A stretch of DNA of 64,000 nucleotides, taken from Mesostigma viride (Eukaryota; Streptophyta; Mesostigmatophyceae; Mesostigmatales; Mesostigmataceae). Below the pieces are notes generated by a model. It was given only the letters and a program-made list of their open reading frames with translations. It did not search any database and was not told the origin of the DNA. Position numbers and translations under genes: made by a program. Position 1 is the first letter of the stretch. Each line of letters opens with the position of its first letter. Positions 44,301 through 57,506 of this stretch are shown one piece after another. The stretch covers positions 2,478,487 to 2,542,486 of the forward strand of contig RPFO01000082.1 of NCBI GenBank assembly GCA_009746045.1, read 5' to 3'.

Positions 44301-47300
44301 CCGTGCTCGTTGATTTTCAAAATTCTGTGCTCTAGTTTTAAGCATCGGCCGCTTTGCATGCCGTTGTCCTACTATAATAATGTCCTACAGGGGACTGATG
44401 TGGTAAAGTTCTTGTGTGTCGTGTTTTCCATGGCTGCCACCTTGTTTGCATGGTATATACCTGCAGGCTATCTCGACCTATCACTCTGAGGTGAAACTCG
44501 GGGATGACAACATTGTGACAATCCAAGCAGAGCGGGACGATGCCTTGCGTGAGGTGAAGTGGCCAGTCTTGCCGGTGGTCAGAATCTTCCCGGACACCTG
44601 GTACCAGTACCCGCCCTCCACAATCATGAGTTTTCGCACGTGAAGGGTTGGATCAGCCTCTCGTCTGTCCGCCCGTGGAGCCCGATGCACCCTCTTGCAT
44701 GGCACCGCAGTGGCGCACCATGTTCCAGTCATATGCTGTTGAGGGTCATCCGCGCGTCCTAGTGGCGCAGACCCGACTGGATGTGGTGCAGCTGACGTCT
44801 ATTTTACACGAGGTATGCATTTGCCACTCTTTCTTGCCACTATTTCATTTCCTATTGACCTAAGAGTGTAGTGCATCTGTAATGCATTAGATATTTTTAT
44901 TTGCATTTTTCGAGCCAGCTGCTGTCCCTTGGTTATGTTTAGTGAATGAATCAACTTTGGTTAGGCAGATTTATATGCATGGTCGCTACTAAGAGAGTGC
45001 CGGGCCCTAGTTGTTTAACGTGGCAGCCCACAATGTTGCCAGGGCGTTGTTGTTTCACCAAGTTTTGACATGGAGACGGCAACTTGTTGGCTGATTTGCA
45101 CAATGTTTATACGATTGTGTTTGATTGCATTTGCAGATTTCAAAAGGCAAGAAGCCCTTCATCTCCTTGCACTCGTGGCCAGGCTATCAACAAGCTGGCG
45201 ATAATAGATGTCCTGCGAAATCAAGAGGGCGGGCATTGCACGGTACAAGATCTGTCTTTTGCCTTGGTTCCCGAGGGTGGCAAGATGAGGGGCGACAACA
45301 TTTTGGCTTTTTTGCTGCAAGGGGATTTGAGCTTGCCTGTTTTTGTCGGCCTTCCACCTGAGTCCTGTCAACGCTTTGATGGCACCAATTGTTATGTCGC
45401 GTTGCGGGATAATGCTGGCCTTGCACATGTGATGCGTGCTTTGGCAGCCAGCGATGCACGGGTGGCTGACGCAGCTAAACTGTCCACTATCACCAAGGCC
45501 ATACGTGCATGTGGCATTCAGCGGCAGAGTTGTTGGAAGGGCATAGCTTTTGTTCTTAGTGTAGCGATCGGAAAGCAAGCAGCAATGCGCGCTTTGCATT
45601 ACACAGAGGCAACGATAGATGCAGGCATTAGGGAGCTAGAGTATAGTGTAGAGGTGGCACGCCTGGTCCTTGATGAGGCCAAGAGGGTTGAAATGGAGAA
45701 GGCCGGCTTCACCATAGATTCGCCAGAAGTGCGCCAGCACAAATTTAAGTCAGCGGTGCGCCGTAGGGTATACTCCATTTCTTGTGGCATCGAGCTGTTG
45801 GAAACGCAAGTGCATGGCGCAGGTGACTTGCTGCAGCCTCTTAGAGACGAAGCTGTACAGTATGTGTTGGATCACTTCGTTCGACCGTCTGAATTCCAGA
45901 CCCGCAAAGATGCCGAGGGCAACGATGTGCCTTTGGTGTATCTGCTGACCAGCCGAAATGCTATCTACTCATCTTATCGGTTGGAGGGTGGCACCTTGGG
46001 CCGTACCACTTTTTTGAATTGCATGGGTCCAAACATGGTCCCTCTTCCGCAGCGAACGTGCCTGTGTGCTTCGTGCTATGATGGCCGTGGTGCCTTGGGG
46101 GGGTTGGTCGGCCTAGCGGGTAGTGCAGAGTGTTTGAGGTGGGCTCGTGATGCAGGTGAGGGCTACCGGAAAGTGCTTGAGCTCAAGGCTTATTTGCTTT
46201 CAAAGCACCTGCAGGCCATAAAAAAACATGTGAAGGAAGGTGGCTCTTTGGATGATGGTTGTTTGCTGGTAGATGTGGAAAGCGTGTACAACCTCCTGCT
46301 GCCGGACATCGCAGATGACGGTTGTTCATTTGTGGGTGATGAGGGGGTGGAGGCGTACGTGGAACGCCTACAGGTGAACCGAGACCAAGTTTTGCAGTTT
46401 GTGACGCACTTGCGTAACTGGGGCAACCAGGCAGTTCGGTACATGCAGGCGCTAGATGCATTGGAGAGGGGAAGCCTTGTGATTGTGATAGATTTTAAAG
46501 AGAAGATACGTGACAAGCAGACCTTCGCACAGCAGCAGCAAGATTACTTTGGGGGCTCATATGCCTCTTAATTGTTCAACGCCACGGTGTACAGCCGGGA
46601 GGGGGATGGGCAGCTTGTGCGCCATTTTTATGACGTGATTCACCCTGCTGACACCCAGCAGGACTCCTTTTGGGTTGAGTGTGCTTTCAGAATCCTTGTT
46701 GAGAACATTAGTGCTGATTACCCGTACGAGATTGAGAGCCTTTGCGGGTGGTCTGACAATGGCCCGCATTTTCACAATGCTCTCTTCATTTCACGCACGT
46801 TGAGCAAGCTGAAGCTTGCCTTGGGTTGTAAAAAACTGACGTGGAATTTCTTTGAGCCGGGTGAGGCCAAGTCAATTTGCGACTGGCATTTTTCAGTCGT
46901 GTCTGGTTCCATCAAGAGGTTTCTGCAGTCAGGTCGTGACATCACCAATGCCGATGACATTTTTGGCATTATCCGTGGCATTGCAAGTACTACGGTCGAC
47001 TTGAATGTCATTGACAGGAGCCTCGATGACCCTGAGTACCAATCCTTTGTCGACATCTCTTTATTCAAGGAGTTTGTGCTAGATGATGAAGTTACCCCTT
47101 GCGCCTGGCGGGTACGCCAGTTGACCGGGGTCGGTGAGCTACAAGTCCTCAAGGAGGGTCCGGTGATTAGGAGGCAGTTGAGAGGGCAAAGAGTGAGCGG
47201 TGAAGAAGAGTGCCAGTTGTTCATGAATGCCCTTGCCCGAGTCCCTAACGGGTTGTCCATTCAGGGCTACATGTTGGTGAAAGGCAAACTGTGCAACTCC

Positions 47301-47510
47301 TCTAGCCATCTCACCGCTGCTGATGCTGCCATGTGCTTGGATTTTCTGAAAGCAGTTCAGCGGACATACGAGGATAGCATTGTCTACATGACTAGTGGGC
47401 AGAGTGCTAGGAAAGTTCACACGTTGGCCAAGCACATCGTCTTGTGCCAGAAGGCGCAAGAAGCTCATGACAATTTGAGCATAGTGGATGGTGCTGAGGC
47501 TTTTTCATAA
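41384..47510 (+). pseudogene. Element A transposase (DD35E type), introns visible, interrupted
   Basis: Likely starts at ATG 41384 (41324 also possible). Exon 1 is split by the hAT element: codons run from 41817 into 43440 after removing one target copy. GT-AG introns: 43795-43941, about 44238-44466 and 44813-45136. The last exon is open to 46568, has one in-frame TAA (46569-46571) and continues in frame to 47510. Frame changes are needed near 44210, 44640 and 45170. A Cys cluster (RTCLCASCYDG, about 46060) precedes an RNase H-like core: Asp in VIVIDFKEK (46491), Asp in WSDNGPHF (46755) and Glu in PGEAKSICDW (46863), with 35 residues between the last two. I do not know the family. The N-terminal 400 residues have no recognisable domain. 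Confidence 0.8.
41818..43431. mobile_element. hAT-like non-autonomous element in the transposase exon, 1,614 bp
   Basis: Ends CAGAGTGCAATC...GATTGCACTCTG with an 8-bp duplication AAGGCCGT (41810-41817, 43432-43439); 8 bp and CAG-type ends are typical of hAT. (TATAATACGG)-type repeats lie just inside both ends. The interior has minus-strand open frames (42045-42410, 42233-42703) without a hAT domain I recognise. It splits a codon-continuous exon of element A, so it is younger than A. A second copy begins the window (1-93). Confidence 0.92.
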
Positions 47511-47837
47511 CTGTGCAGGTGTCACGCCCTACCCTTGGCCTGCTGGCAGTTCTCTTCCATGGTAATAAAATTTTTCTGGTCTAACTTTATTTGAACTCAG
47601 CTAATTACTATCAAGGACACAAGCAGTGCAGGCCAAAAAGCTGGTGAGTAATGGTAGCCCAGGTGGTAGCACGGTGGCTCGCCAACGGTGTTACTGCCAT
47701 TAATTTATAAACTAAGAACACACTTGTAGGACTGCAGGTCATCTAAACACTTATCTCCTTCTTGATGTAAACACATCCCTGAATCAGGGTATATACATAT
47801 CATCAAACAGACAAGGGCATAAATGTAGTGTCACCTT

Positions 47838-47888
47838 ATCAAGGAGACAACCAGCGCAGGCCAGAAATTGGGAGACTCCGGACGATGC
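47838..47888 (+). repeat. R3 repeat fragment
   Basis: First 50 bases of R3 (GGAGACAACCAGCGCAGG ...), inside element A. A weaker R3-like start is at 47610-47650. Confidence 0.7.
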
Positions 47889-48049
47889 ACTTATGTCTAC
47901 CAATGATCAAGTCTGTTTTAGTTTAATTTTTAAAATCTCCCAACTGAGTAATTAAAGTTTAATTTAATTTTAAATTTTAAAAGGCAGCATGATCATCATG
48001 GAGTTAATTAATCTTATGAGTTAATTAGTCGCGCGGCCGGGTCCAACAT

Positions 48050-48075
48050 TAATTAATTAGACTCGTGCTCCCGTC
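48050..48075 (-). mobile_element. Tail-only LINE-1-family insertion, 26 bp
   Basis: Only part of the terminal hairpin (GACGGGAGCACGAGTC on the minus strand) and a TAAT tail, flanked by 11-bp duplications GGGTCCAACAT (48039-48049, 48076-48086). Inserted in element A. Confidence 0.85.
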
Positions 48076-48290
48076 GGGTCCAACATGATCATGTCAAGGT
48101 ATGAGTTGTCTAATGTGATTGGCTAATACTGAAGTAGGTATTGTATAACCAAGTTAATTCCAATGCCACAAATGGCTGAATTTGGAGGCACGCTGTGCTC
48201 AGCCTACCATCACAGCCATGGCTAGGAGAATGGGTGCGACGGATGTGTTCTTGGACCCGCTCCCTTAGCCAAAATAAAGAATTTGGCTGG

Positions 48291-48460
48291 CGACCCCCCC
48301 CCCCTTTTTTCAGGGGGGGGGGGGCGGTCTGCATCCAAAACCCCCTAACCCCCCCCCTCCCCATTTTCTGGGGGGGGGGAGGGGGGGGGTCCCACCCCTT
48401 ACCCCCCGCCCCCCCAGTTTTGGAGGTGGGGGGGTGGGGGGGGTCTACCCCCCCCCCCCT
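48291..48460. repeat. Right subterminal G/C-run block of element A
   Basis: Tandem blocks of C and G runs with ATTTTCTGGGG and CCCAGTTTTGG, next to the right inverted repeat; counterpart of 40744-40862. Confidence 0.8.
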
Positions 48461-50316
48461 GTATACACTAGCTCCGGGAGTGTCGCGGACAGCCAGTTAA
48501 GCAACCAGCCGACCCTACAGGTCCCCACCTAACCTCAGCTGGTGCAACCAAACACGAATCTTTGCAAGCAAGTCGTATAATAAAACCTACAATTAATTTT
48601 CTCGGACCGCTAATTAATAACCACCGACCCTTATAAACAACCGGGTCATCCAAGGAAAATTCGGGCGAGCAGGAAACCCTTTGTACAGATCGAATTAGTC
48701 AGCCCATGTCGCAGACAGCCTTCCACATCCAGGCCAAGGCATGGCGGCCTTATCTTTCCCGCATGCGTTAATTAACCCCTAAATGGTCTTGCTGCCGATT
48801 TTCCGCCAAAAATCGAGTTCCAGCCGATGCATCGGCCCCTTCTCGGGGGACCAGATGCCGCGAAATCTATTGAGAATTAGGAAAAGTTTAGCTGAGAAGA
48901 TCGAAAGTTTATAAAATTCTTCACAGCATGGTACTAGGGTTTGCATACTTTTGACAAAGTTATAGAGGTGTTCTGGCCGGTCAAAGTACAAGGGGTCAGG
49001 GTACTTTTTCACGTACAACGTGCATTCCGGAAAACGACGACCTGGCCATGGCGGCTTGCGCCCACGCATGGCATTTACGTTTGCGTTCGAATTTTCTGGC
49101 CAAACTTAGGATATTGATTTTAAACGTCATAAAGATCATACAGGCCAATTTTTGGTTCGCGGGAATGCCATTTGATAGGTGTCGGCAGCGTTCTTGCTGG
49201 AAAAAACTGCGATCAGGCCGGACGATAGAAACGTTGACAGCAATGCCTTTCCGGCGTATTTTAAAGGATATATTGGTTTCTTTGTACTTTTTATGATACA
49301 TATTAGTCGTAAACGTGCAAGGGTGGCCAGAAATCGCCGAATCCAGCGGCCATGCTGCACAACTTTGGTGAGCCGAAATGCGCCATTTTGCGGCCACCGC
49401 CTGGGCCAAGGTAACGCCATCCATGCCTGGTAAAGCTTAAGCATCGTTTTCCTATCGATGTTTGACGTTTATATATACGTTCTAGCTTGTGTAGCACATT
49501 CTTTTTGCACTATTCATGCTCTTTCTTGACCCTGGCCTGGCCCCTTTCTAAAACACCCTTCTTAGATGCTTCCCTCAGTCAGTTGACCTGCCACAGGGTG
49601 ATGGTGATAAGTTTTAGAGGGTGTATGGGTTTGAATACCTCCATATATGTTTGTTATACATTTCCCATACACATATTGCATGAGTGTGAGGCAGTTGGCT
49701 GGTCTCTGTGGCATCATCAAGCACGTAGCTGGTGAGTAAAAGCTTCCCATTGACAGCATGTGCCACCAGGTGTGCTGGCCATCACCTGGCAAGCTATAGC
49801 AGCTTAGGCCTAGTTTATCCTTGCTAGGGCAGGCTGAAATAGGCTCAACACCACTAGTTTGTTGGTGGCTGCCTCCTAGAATGCATGCCTTGCGTAGGGT
49901 GTCCGTACCACGTTACCTATGTGCATGGATAAGGTGGCATCTGCACATAGGTGCCATGTAAGGGCAGTGTGATGATGCAGTTATGTTTCCCCATCATTGT
50001 GGAAGGGAAATGTATTGTTTGGCATGGTTGGTGGCCATATTAGGAGGTAGTATGCCCACCCCAACTCCCTTGGTTGCTTTTTACCAACGGTACCCCTATG
50101 GGCTGTACTAGGTGTAACTGCTGGTATACCCACCCAAATGATGACCCCAATGGCTCAAACTGTTCAGCAACTAATTGTTTATCATCCCTGAAGTGGTAGG
50201 TGCCTAGGTCTTATAACATAATTCAAAATGCACATTCTACCAAAAATGAAAACGCTCGTCTTGACCCCCCTGACTTTGACGGCAGTTAAACATGGCCTAC
50301 CCTGCATATATGTGAG

Positions 50317-53300
50317 CTCCAGATTTAAATGCAACGTGCGGTTTGAGGCAGGGGAAAACATGCGTGGACGATAGGAATTATAGCACCGGCGGGCTTCAAA
50401 GTGCCGGACGGCAGGCGGTACCACCATTCCGTGGCAGCTTGGCCCAGTTTGCTACCGGCTGGCACACGTTTTCAGTGAATTTTGGGCTCCAGATTTAAAT
50501 GCAACGTGCGGTTTGAGGCAGGGGAAAACATGCGTGGACGATAGGAATTATAGCACCGGCGGGCTTCAAAGTGCCGGACGGCAGGCGGTACCACCATTCC
50601 GTGGCAGCTTGGCCCAGTTTGCTACCGGCTGGCACACGTTTTCAGTGAATTTTGGGCTCCAGATTTAAATGCAACGTGCGGTTTGAGGCAGGGGAAAACA
50701 TGCGTGGACGATAGGAATTATAGCACCGGCGGGCTTCAAAGTGCCGGACGGCAGGCGGTACCACCATTCCGTGGCAGCTTGGCCCAGTTTGCTACCGGCT
50801 GGCACACGTTTTCAGTGAATTTTGGGCTCCAGATTTAAATGCAACGTGCGGTTTGAGGCAGGGGAAAACATGCGTGGACGATAGGAATTATAGCACCGGC
50901 GGGCTTCAAAGTGCCGGACGGCAGGCGGTACCACCATTCCGTGGCAGCTTGGCCCAGTTTGCTACCGGCTGGCACACGTTTTCAGTGAATTTTGGGCTCC
51001 AGATTTAAATGCAACGTGCGGTTTGAGGCAGGGGAAAACATGCGTGGACGATAGGAATTATAGCACCGGCGGGCTTCAAAGTGCCGGACGGCAGGCGGTA
51101 CCACCATTCCGTGGCAGCTTGGCCCAGTTTGCTACCGGCTGGCACACGTTTTCAGTGAATTTTGGGCTCCAGATTTAAATGCAACGTGCGGTTTGAGGCA
51201 GGGGAAAACATGCGTGGACGATAGGAATTATAGCACCGGCGGGCTTCAAAGTGCCGGACGGCAGGCGGTACCACCATTCCGTGGCAGCTTGGCCCAGTTT
51301 GCTACCGGCTGGCACACGTTTTCAGTGAATTTTGGGCTCCAGATTTAAATGCAACGTGCGGTTTGAGGCAGGGGAAAACATGCGTGGACGATAGGAATTA
51401 TAGCACCGGCGGGCTTCAAAGTGCCGGACGGCAGGCGGTACCACCATTCCGTGGCAGCTTGGCCCAGTTTGCTACCGGCTGGCACACGTTTTCAGTGAAT
51501 TTTGGGCTCCAGATTTAAATGCAACGTGCGGTTTGAGGCAGGGGAAAACATGCGTGGACGATAGGAATTATAGCACCGGCGGGCTTCAAAGTGCCGGACG
51601 GCAGGCGGTACCACCATTCCGTGGCAGCTTGGCCCAGTTTGCTACCGGCTGGCACACGTTTTCAGTGAATTTTGGGCTCCAGATTTAAATGCAACGTGCG
51701 GTTTGAGGCAGGGGAAAACATGCGTGGACGATAGGAATTATAGCACCGGCGGGCTTCAAAGTGCCGGACGGCAGGCGGTACCACCATTCCGTGGCAGCTT
51801 GGCCCAGTTTGCTACCGGCTGGCACACGTTTTCAGTGAATTTTGGGCTCCAGATTTAAATGCAACGTGCGGTTTGAGGCAGGGGAAAACATGCGTGGACG
51901 ATAGGAATTATAGCACCGGCGGGCTTCAAAGTGCCGGACGGCAGGCGGTACCACCATTCCGTGGCAGCTTGGCCCAGTTTGCTACCGGCTGGCACACGTT
52001 TTCAGTGAATTTTGGGCTCCAGATTTAAATGCAACGTGCGGTTTGAGGCAGGGGAAAACATGCGTGGACGATAGGAATTATAGCACCGGCGGGCTTCAAA
52101 GTGCCGGACGGCAGGCGGTACCACCATTCCGTGGCAGCTTGGCCCAGTTTGCTACCGGCTGGCACACGTTTTCAGTGAATTTTGGGCTCCAGATTTAAAT
52201 GCAACGTGCGGTTTGAGGCAGGGGAAAACATGCGTGGACGATAGGAATTATAGCACCGGCGGGCTTCAAAGTGCCGGACGGCAGGCGGTACCACCATTCC
52301 GTGGCAGCTTGGCCCAGTTTGCTACCGGCTGGCACACGTTTTCAGTGAATTTTGGGCTCCAGATTTAAATGCAACGTGCGGTTTGAGGCAGGGGAAAACA
52401 TGCGTGGACGATAGGAATTATAGCACCGGCGGGCTTCAAAGTGCCGGACGGCAGGCGGTACCACCATTCCGTGGCAGCTTGGCCCAGTTTGCTACCGGCT
52501 GGCACACGTTTTCAGTGAATTTTGGGCTCCAGATTTAAATGCAACGTGCGGTTTGAGGCAGGGGAAAACATGCGTGGACGATAGGAATTATAGCACCGGC
52601 GGGCTTCAAAGTGCCGGACGGCAGGCGGTACCACCATTCCGTGGCAGCTTGGCCCAGTTTGCTACCGGCTGGCACACGTTTTCAGTGAATTTTGGGCTCC
52701 AGATTTAAATGCAACGTGCGGTTTGAGGCAGGGGAAAACATGCGTGGACGATAGGAATTATAGCACCGGCGGGCTTCAAAGTGCCGGACGGCAGGCGGTA
52801 CCACCATTCCGTGGCAGCTTGGCCCAGTTTGCTACCGGCTGGCACACGTTTTCAGTGAATTTTGGGCTCCAGATTTAAATGCAACGTGCGGTTTGAGGCA
52901 GGGGAAAACATGCGTGGACGATAGGAATTATAGCACCGGCGGGCTTCAAAGTGCCGGACGGCAGGCGGTACCACCATTCCGTGGCAGCTTGGCCCAGTTT
53001 GCTACCGGCTGGCACACGTTTTCAGTGAATTTTGGGCTCCAGATTTAAATGCAACGTGCGGTTTGAGGCAGGGGAAAACATGCGTGGACGATAGGAATTA
53101 TAGCACCGGCGGGCTTCAAAGTGCCGGACGGCAGGCGGTACCACCATTCCGTGGCAGCTTGGCCCAGTTTGCTACCGGCTGGCACACGTTTTCAGTGAAT
53201 TTTGGGCTCCAGATTTAAATGCAACGTGCGGTTTGAGGCAGGGGAAAACATGCGTGGACGATAGGAATTATAGCACCGGCGGGCTTCAAAGTGCCGGACG

Positions 53301-56300
53301 GCAGGCGGTACCACCATTCCGTGGCAGCTTGGCCCAGTTTGCTACCGGCTGGCACACGTTTTCAGTGAATTTTGGGCTCCAGATTTAAATGCAACGTGCG
53401 GTTTGAGGCAGGGGAAAACATGCGTGGACGATAGGAATTATAGCACCGGCGGGCTTCAAAGTGCCGGACGGCAGGCGGTACCACCATTCCGTGGCAGCTT
53501 GGCCCAGTTTGCTACCGGCTGGCACACGTTTTCAGTGAATTTTGGGCTCCAGATTTAAATGCAACGTGCGGTTTGAGGCAGGGGAAAACATGCGTGGACG
53601 ATAGGAATTATAGCACCGGCGGGCTTCAAAGTGCCGGACGGCAGGCGGTACCACCATTCCGTGGCAGCTTGGCCCAGTTTGCTACCGGCTGGCACACGTT
53701 TTCAGTGAATTTTGGGCTCCAGATTTAAATGCAACGTGCGGTTTGAGGCAGGGGAAAACATGCGTGGACGATAGGAATTATAGCACCGGCGGGCTTCAAA
53801 GTGCCGGACGGCAGGCGGTACCACCATTCCGTGGCAGCTTGGCCCAGTTTGCTACCGGCTGGCACACGTTTTCAGTGAATTTTGGGCTCCAGATTTAAAT
53901 GCAACGTGCGGTTTGAGGCAGGGGAAAACATGCGTGGACGATAGGAATTATAGCACCGGCGGGCTTCAAAGTGCCGGACGGCAGGCGGTACCACCATTCC
54001 GTGGCAGCTTGGCCCAGTTTGCTACCGGCTGGCACACGTTTTCAGTGAATTTTGGGCTCCAGATTTAAATGCAACGTGCGGTTTGAGGCAGGGGAAAACA
54101 TGCGTGGACGATAGGAATTATAGCACCGGCGGGCTTCAAAGTGCCGGACGGCAGGCGGTACCACCATTCCGTGGCAGCTTGGCCCAGTTTGCTACCGGCT
54201 GGCACACGTTTTCAGTGAATTTTGGGCTCCAGATTTAAATGCAACGTGCGGTTTGAGGCAGGGGAAAACATGCGTGGACGATAGGAATTATAGCACCGGC
54301 GGGCTTCAAAGTGCCGGACGGCAGGCGGTACCACCATTCCGTGGCAGCTTGGCCCAGTTTGCTACCGGCTGGCACACGTTTTCAGTGAATTTTGGGCTCC
54401 AGATTTAAATGCAACGTGCGGTTTGAGGCAGGGGAAAACATGCGTGGACGATAGGAATTATAGCACCGGCGGGCTTCAAAGTGCCGGACGGCAGGCGGTA
54501 CCACCATTCCGTGGCAGCTTGGCCCAGTTTGCTACCGGCTGGCACACGTTTTCAGTGAATTTTGGGCTCCAGATTTAAATGCAACGTGCGGTTTGAGGCA
54601 GGGGAAAACATGCGTGGACGATAGGAATTATAGCACCGGCGGGCTTCAAAGTGCCGGACGGCAGGCGGTACCACCATTCCGTGGCAGCTTGGCCCAGTTT
54701 GCTACCGGCTGGCACACGTTTTCAGTGAATTTTGGGCTCCAGATTTAAATGCAACGTGCGGTTTGAGGCAGGGGAAAACATGCGTGGACGATAGGAATTA
54801 TAGCACCGGCGGGCTTCAAAGTGCCGGACGGCAGGCGGTACCACCATTCCGTGGCAGCTTGGCCCAGTTTGCTACCGGCTGGCACACGTTTTCAGTGAAT
54901 TTTGGGCTCCAGATTTAAATGCAACGTGCGGTTTGAGGCAGGGGAAAACATGCGTGGACGATAGGAATTATAGCACCGGCGGGCTTCAAAGTGCCGGACG
55001 GCAGGCGGTACCACCATTCCGTGGCAGCTTGGCCCAGTTTGCTACCGGCTGGCACACGTTTTCAGTGAATTTTGGGCTCCAGATTTAAATGCAACGTGCG
55101 GTTTGAGGCAGGGGAAAACATGCGTGGACGATAGGAATTATAGCACCGGCGGGCTTCAAAGTGCCGGACGGCAGGCGGTACCACCATTCCGTGGCAGCTT
55201 GGCCCAGTTTGCTACCGGCTGGCACACGTTTTCAGTGAATTTTGGGCTCCAGATTTAAATGCAACGTGCGGTTTGAGGCAGGGGAAAACATGCGTGGACG
55301 ATAGGAATTATAGCACCGGCGGGCTTCAAAGTGCCGGACGGCAGGCGGTACCACCATTCCGTGGCAGCTTGGCCCAGTTTGCTACCGGCTGGCACACGTT
55401 TTCAGTGAATTTTGGGCTCCAGATTTAAATGCAACGTGCGGTTTGAGGCAGGGGAAAACATGCGTGGACGATAGGAATTATAGCACCGGCGGGCTTCAAA
55501 GTGCCGGACGGCAGGCGGTACCACCATTCCGTGGCAGCTTGGCCCAGTTTGCTACCGGCTGGCACACGTTTTCAGTGAATTTTGGGCTCCAGATTTAAAT
55601 GCAACGTGCGGTTTGAGGCAGGGGAAAACATGCGTGGACGATAGGAATTATAGCACCGGCGGGCTTCAAAGTGCCGGACGGCAGGCGGTACCACCATTCC
55701 GTGGCAGCTTGGCCCAGTTTGCTACCGGCTGGCACACGTTTTCAGTGAATTTTGGGCTCCAGATTTAAATGCAACGTGCGGTTTGAGGCAGGGGAAAACA
55801 TGCGTGGACGATAGGAATTATAGCACCGGCGGGCTTCAAAGTGCCGGACGGCAGGCGGTACCACCATTCCGTGGCAGCTTGGCCCAGTTTGCTACCGGCT
55901 GGCACACGTTTTCAGTGAATTTTGGGCTCCAGATTTAAATGCAACGTGCGGTTTGAGGCAGGGGAAAACATGCGTGGACGATAGGAATTATAGCACCGGC
56001 GGGCTTCAAAGTGCCGGACGGCAGGCGGTACCACCATTCCGTGGCAGCTTGGCCCAGTTTGCTACCGGCTGGCACACGTTTTCAGTGAATTTTGGGCTCC
56101 AGATTTAAATGCAACGTGCGGTTTGAGGCAGGGGAAAACATGCGTGGACGATAGGAATTATAGCACCGGCGGGCTTCAAAGTGCCGGACGGCAGGCGGTA
56201 CCACCATTCCGTGGCAGCTTGGCCCAGTTTGCTACCGGCTGGCACACGTTTTCAGTGAATTTTGGGCTCCAGATTTAAATGCAACGTGCGGTTTGAGGCA

Positions 56301-57391
56301 GGGGAAAACATGCGTGGACGATAGGAATTATAGCACCGGCGGGCTTCAAAGTGCCGGACGGCAGGCGGTACCACCATTCCGTGGCAGCTTGGCCCAGTTT
56401 GCTACCGGCTGGCACACGTTTTCAGTGAATTTTGGGCTCCAGATTTAAATGCAACGTGCGGTTTGAGGCAGGGGAAAACATGCGTGGACGATAGGAATTA
56501 TAGCACCGGCGGGCTTCAAAGTGCCGGACGGCAGGCGGTACCACCATTCCGTGGCAGCTTGGCCCAGTTTGCTACCGGCTGGCACACGTTTTCAGTGAAT
56601 TTTGGGCTCCAGATTTAAATGCAACGTGCGGTTTGAGGCAGGGGAAAACATGCGTGGACGATAGGAATTATAGCACCGGCGGGCTTCAAAGTGCCGGACG
56701 GCAGGCGGTACCACCATTCCGTGGCAGCTTGGCCCAGTTTGCTACCGGCTGGCACACGTTTTCAGTGAATTTTGGGCTCCAGATTTAAATGCAACGTGCG
56801 GTTTGAGGCAGGGGAAAACATGCGTGGACGATAGGAATTATAGCACCGGCGGGCTTCAAAGTGCCGGACGGCAGGCGGTACCACCATTCCGTGGCAGCTT
56901 GGCCCAGTTTGCTACCGGCTGGCACACGTTTTCAGTGAATTTTGGGCTCCAGATTTAAATGCAACGTGCGGTTTGAGGCAGGGGAAAACATGCGTGGACG
57001 ATAGGAATTATAGCACCGGCGGGCTTCAAAGTGCCGGACGGCAGGCGGTACCACCATTCCGTGGCAGCTTGGCCCAGTTTGCTACCGGCTGGCACACGTT
57101 TTCAGTGAATTTTGGGCTCCAGATTTAAATGCAACGTGCGGTTTGAGGCAGGGGAAAACATGCGTGGACGATAGGAATTATAGCACCGGCGGGCTTCAAA
57201 GTGCCGGACGGCAGGCGGTACCACCATTCCGTGGCAGCTTGGCCCAGTTTGCTACCGGCTGGCACACGTTTTCAGTGAATTTTGGGCTCCAGATTTAAAT
57301 GCAACGTGCGGTTTGAGGCAGGGGAAAACATGCGTGGACGATAGGAATTATAGCACCGGCGGGCTTCAAAGTGCCGGACGGCAGGCGGTAC
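50317..57391 (+). repeat. 170-bp tandem monomer array: 41 full units plus a 101-bp partial
   Basis: AGATTTAAAT recurs every 170 bp from 50321 to 57291, giving 41 full periods and one partial unit ending GGCAGGCGGTACC at 57391. I saw no substitution or indel between full units. The first unit starts inside the repeat (GAGCTCC against GGGCTCC elsewhere). The last merges into the LINE-2 leader. Each unit contains TTTAAAT and a GGCACACG...CCGGACGGCAGG region, and no ORF runs through. Confidence 0.97.
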
Positions 57392-57506
57392 CGCGACCGC
57401 AGCGCGTTGGGGGGCTGCCGCCCCCCAAACCCCCCGCGTGGGGGGCTCCGCCCCCCACACCCCCCGCCCCCCCCCTCGGTGGCTGCCACGCCTGCCCTGA
57501 TTGTTC

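Larger units (their letters stand above)
40708..48496 (+). mobile_element. Element A: TTAA-flanked DNA transposon, 7.8 kb, with DDE transposase
   Basis: Perfect 36-bp terminal inverted repeats (40708-40743, 48461-48496) beginning CTGGCTGTCCGCGACACTCC. TTAA is on both sides (40704-40707, 48497-48500), and the empty site with a single TTAA is at 39121-39124. G/C-run blocks lie just inside each end. It encodes one broken transposase gene (41384-47510). TTAA duplication is known from piggyBac and Kolobok, but the protein does not look like piggyBac to me, so the superfamily is open. It contains the hAT element 41818-43431, an R3 piece and a 26-bp tail insertion. Confidence 0.95.

Noticed and set aside
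46569-46571. In-frame TAA in the element A transposase as a sign of a TAA=Gln code, known from some ulvophyte algae
   Set aside because: A single case. LINE-1 and the copia RT run for hundreds of codons without in-frame TAA or TAG and end in ordinary stops, so a nonsense mutation is simpler.
50314-57391. Reading the 170-bp array as a CRISPR array or a phage-type direct repeat system
   Set aside because: There are no spacers between units, and the context is eukaryotic retrotransposon sequence.
50317-57391. Calling the 170-bp array a centromeric satellite on unit length alone
   Set aside because: It abuts the LINE-2 leader and lies within that element's apparent target duplication; no other copy of the unit is seen in the window.
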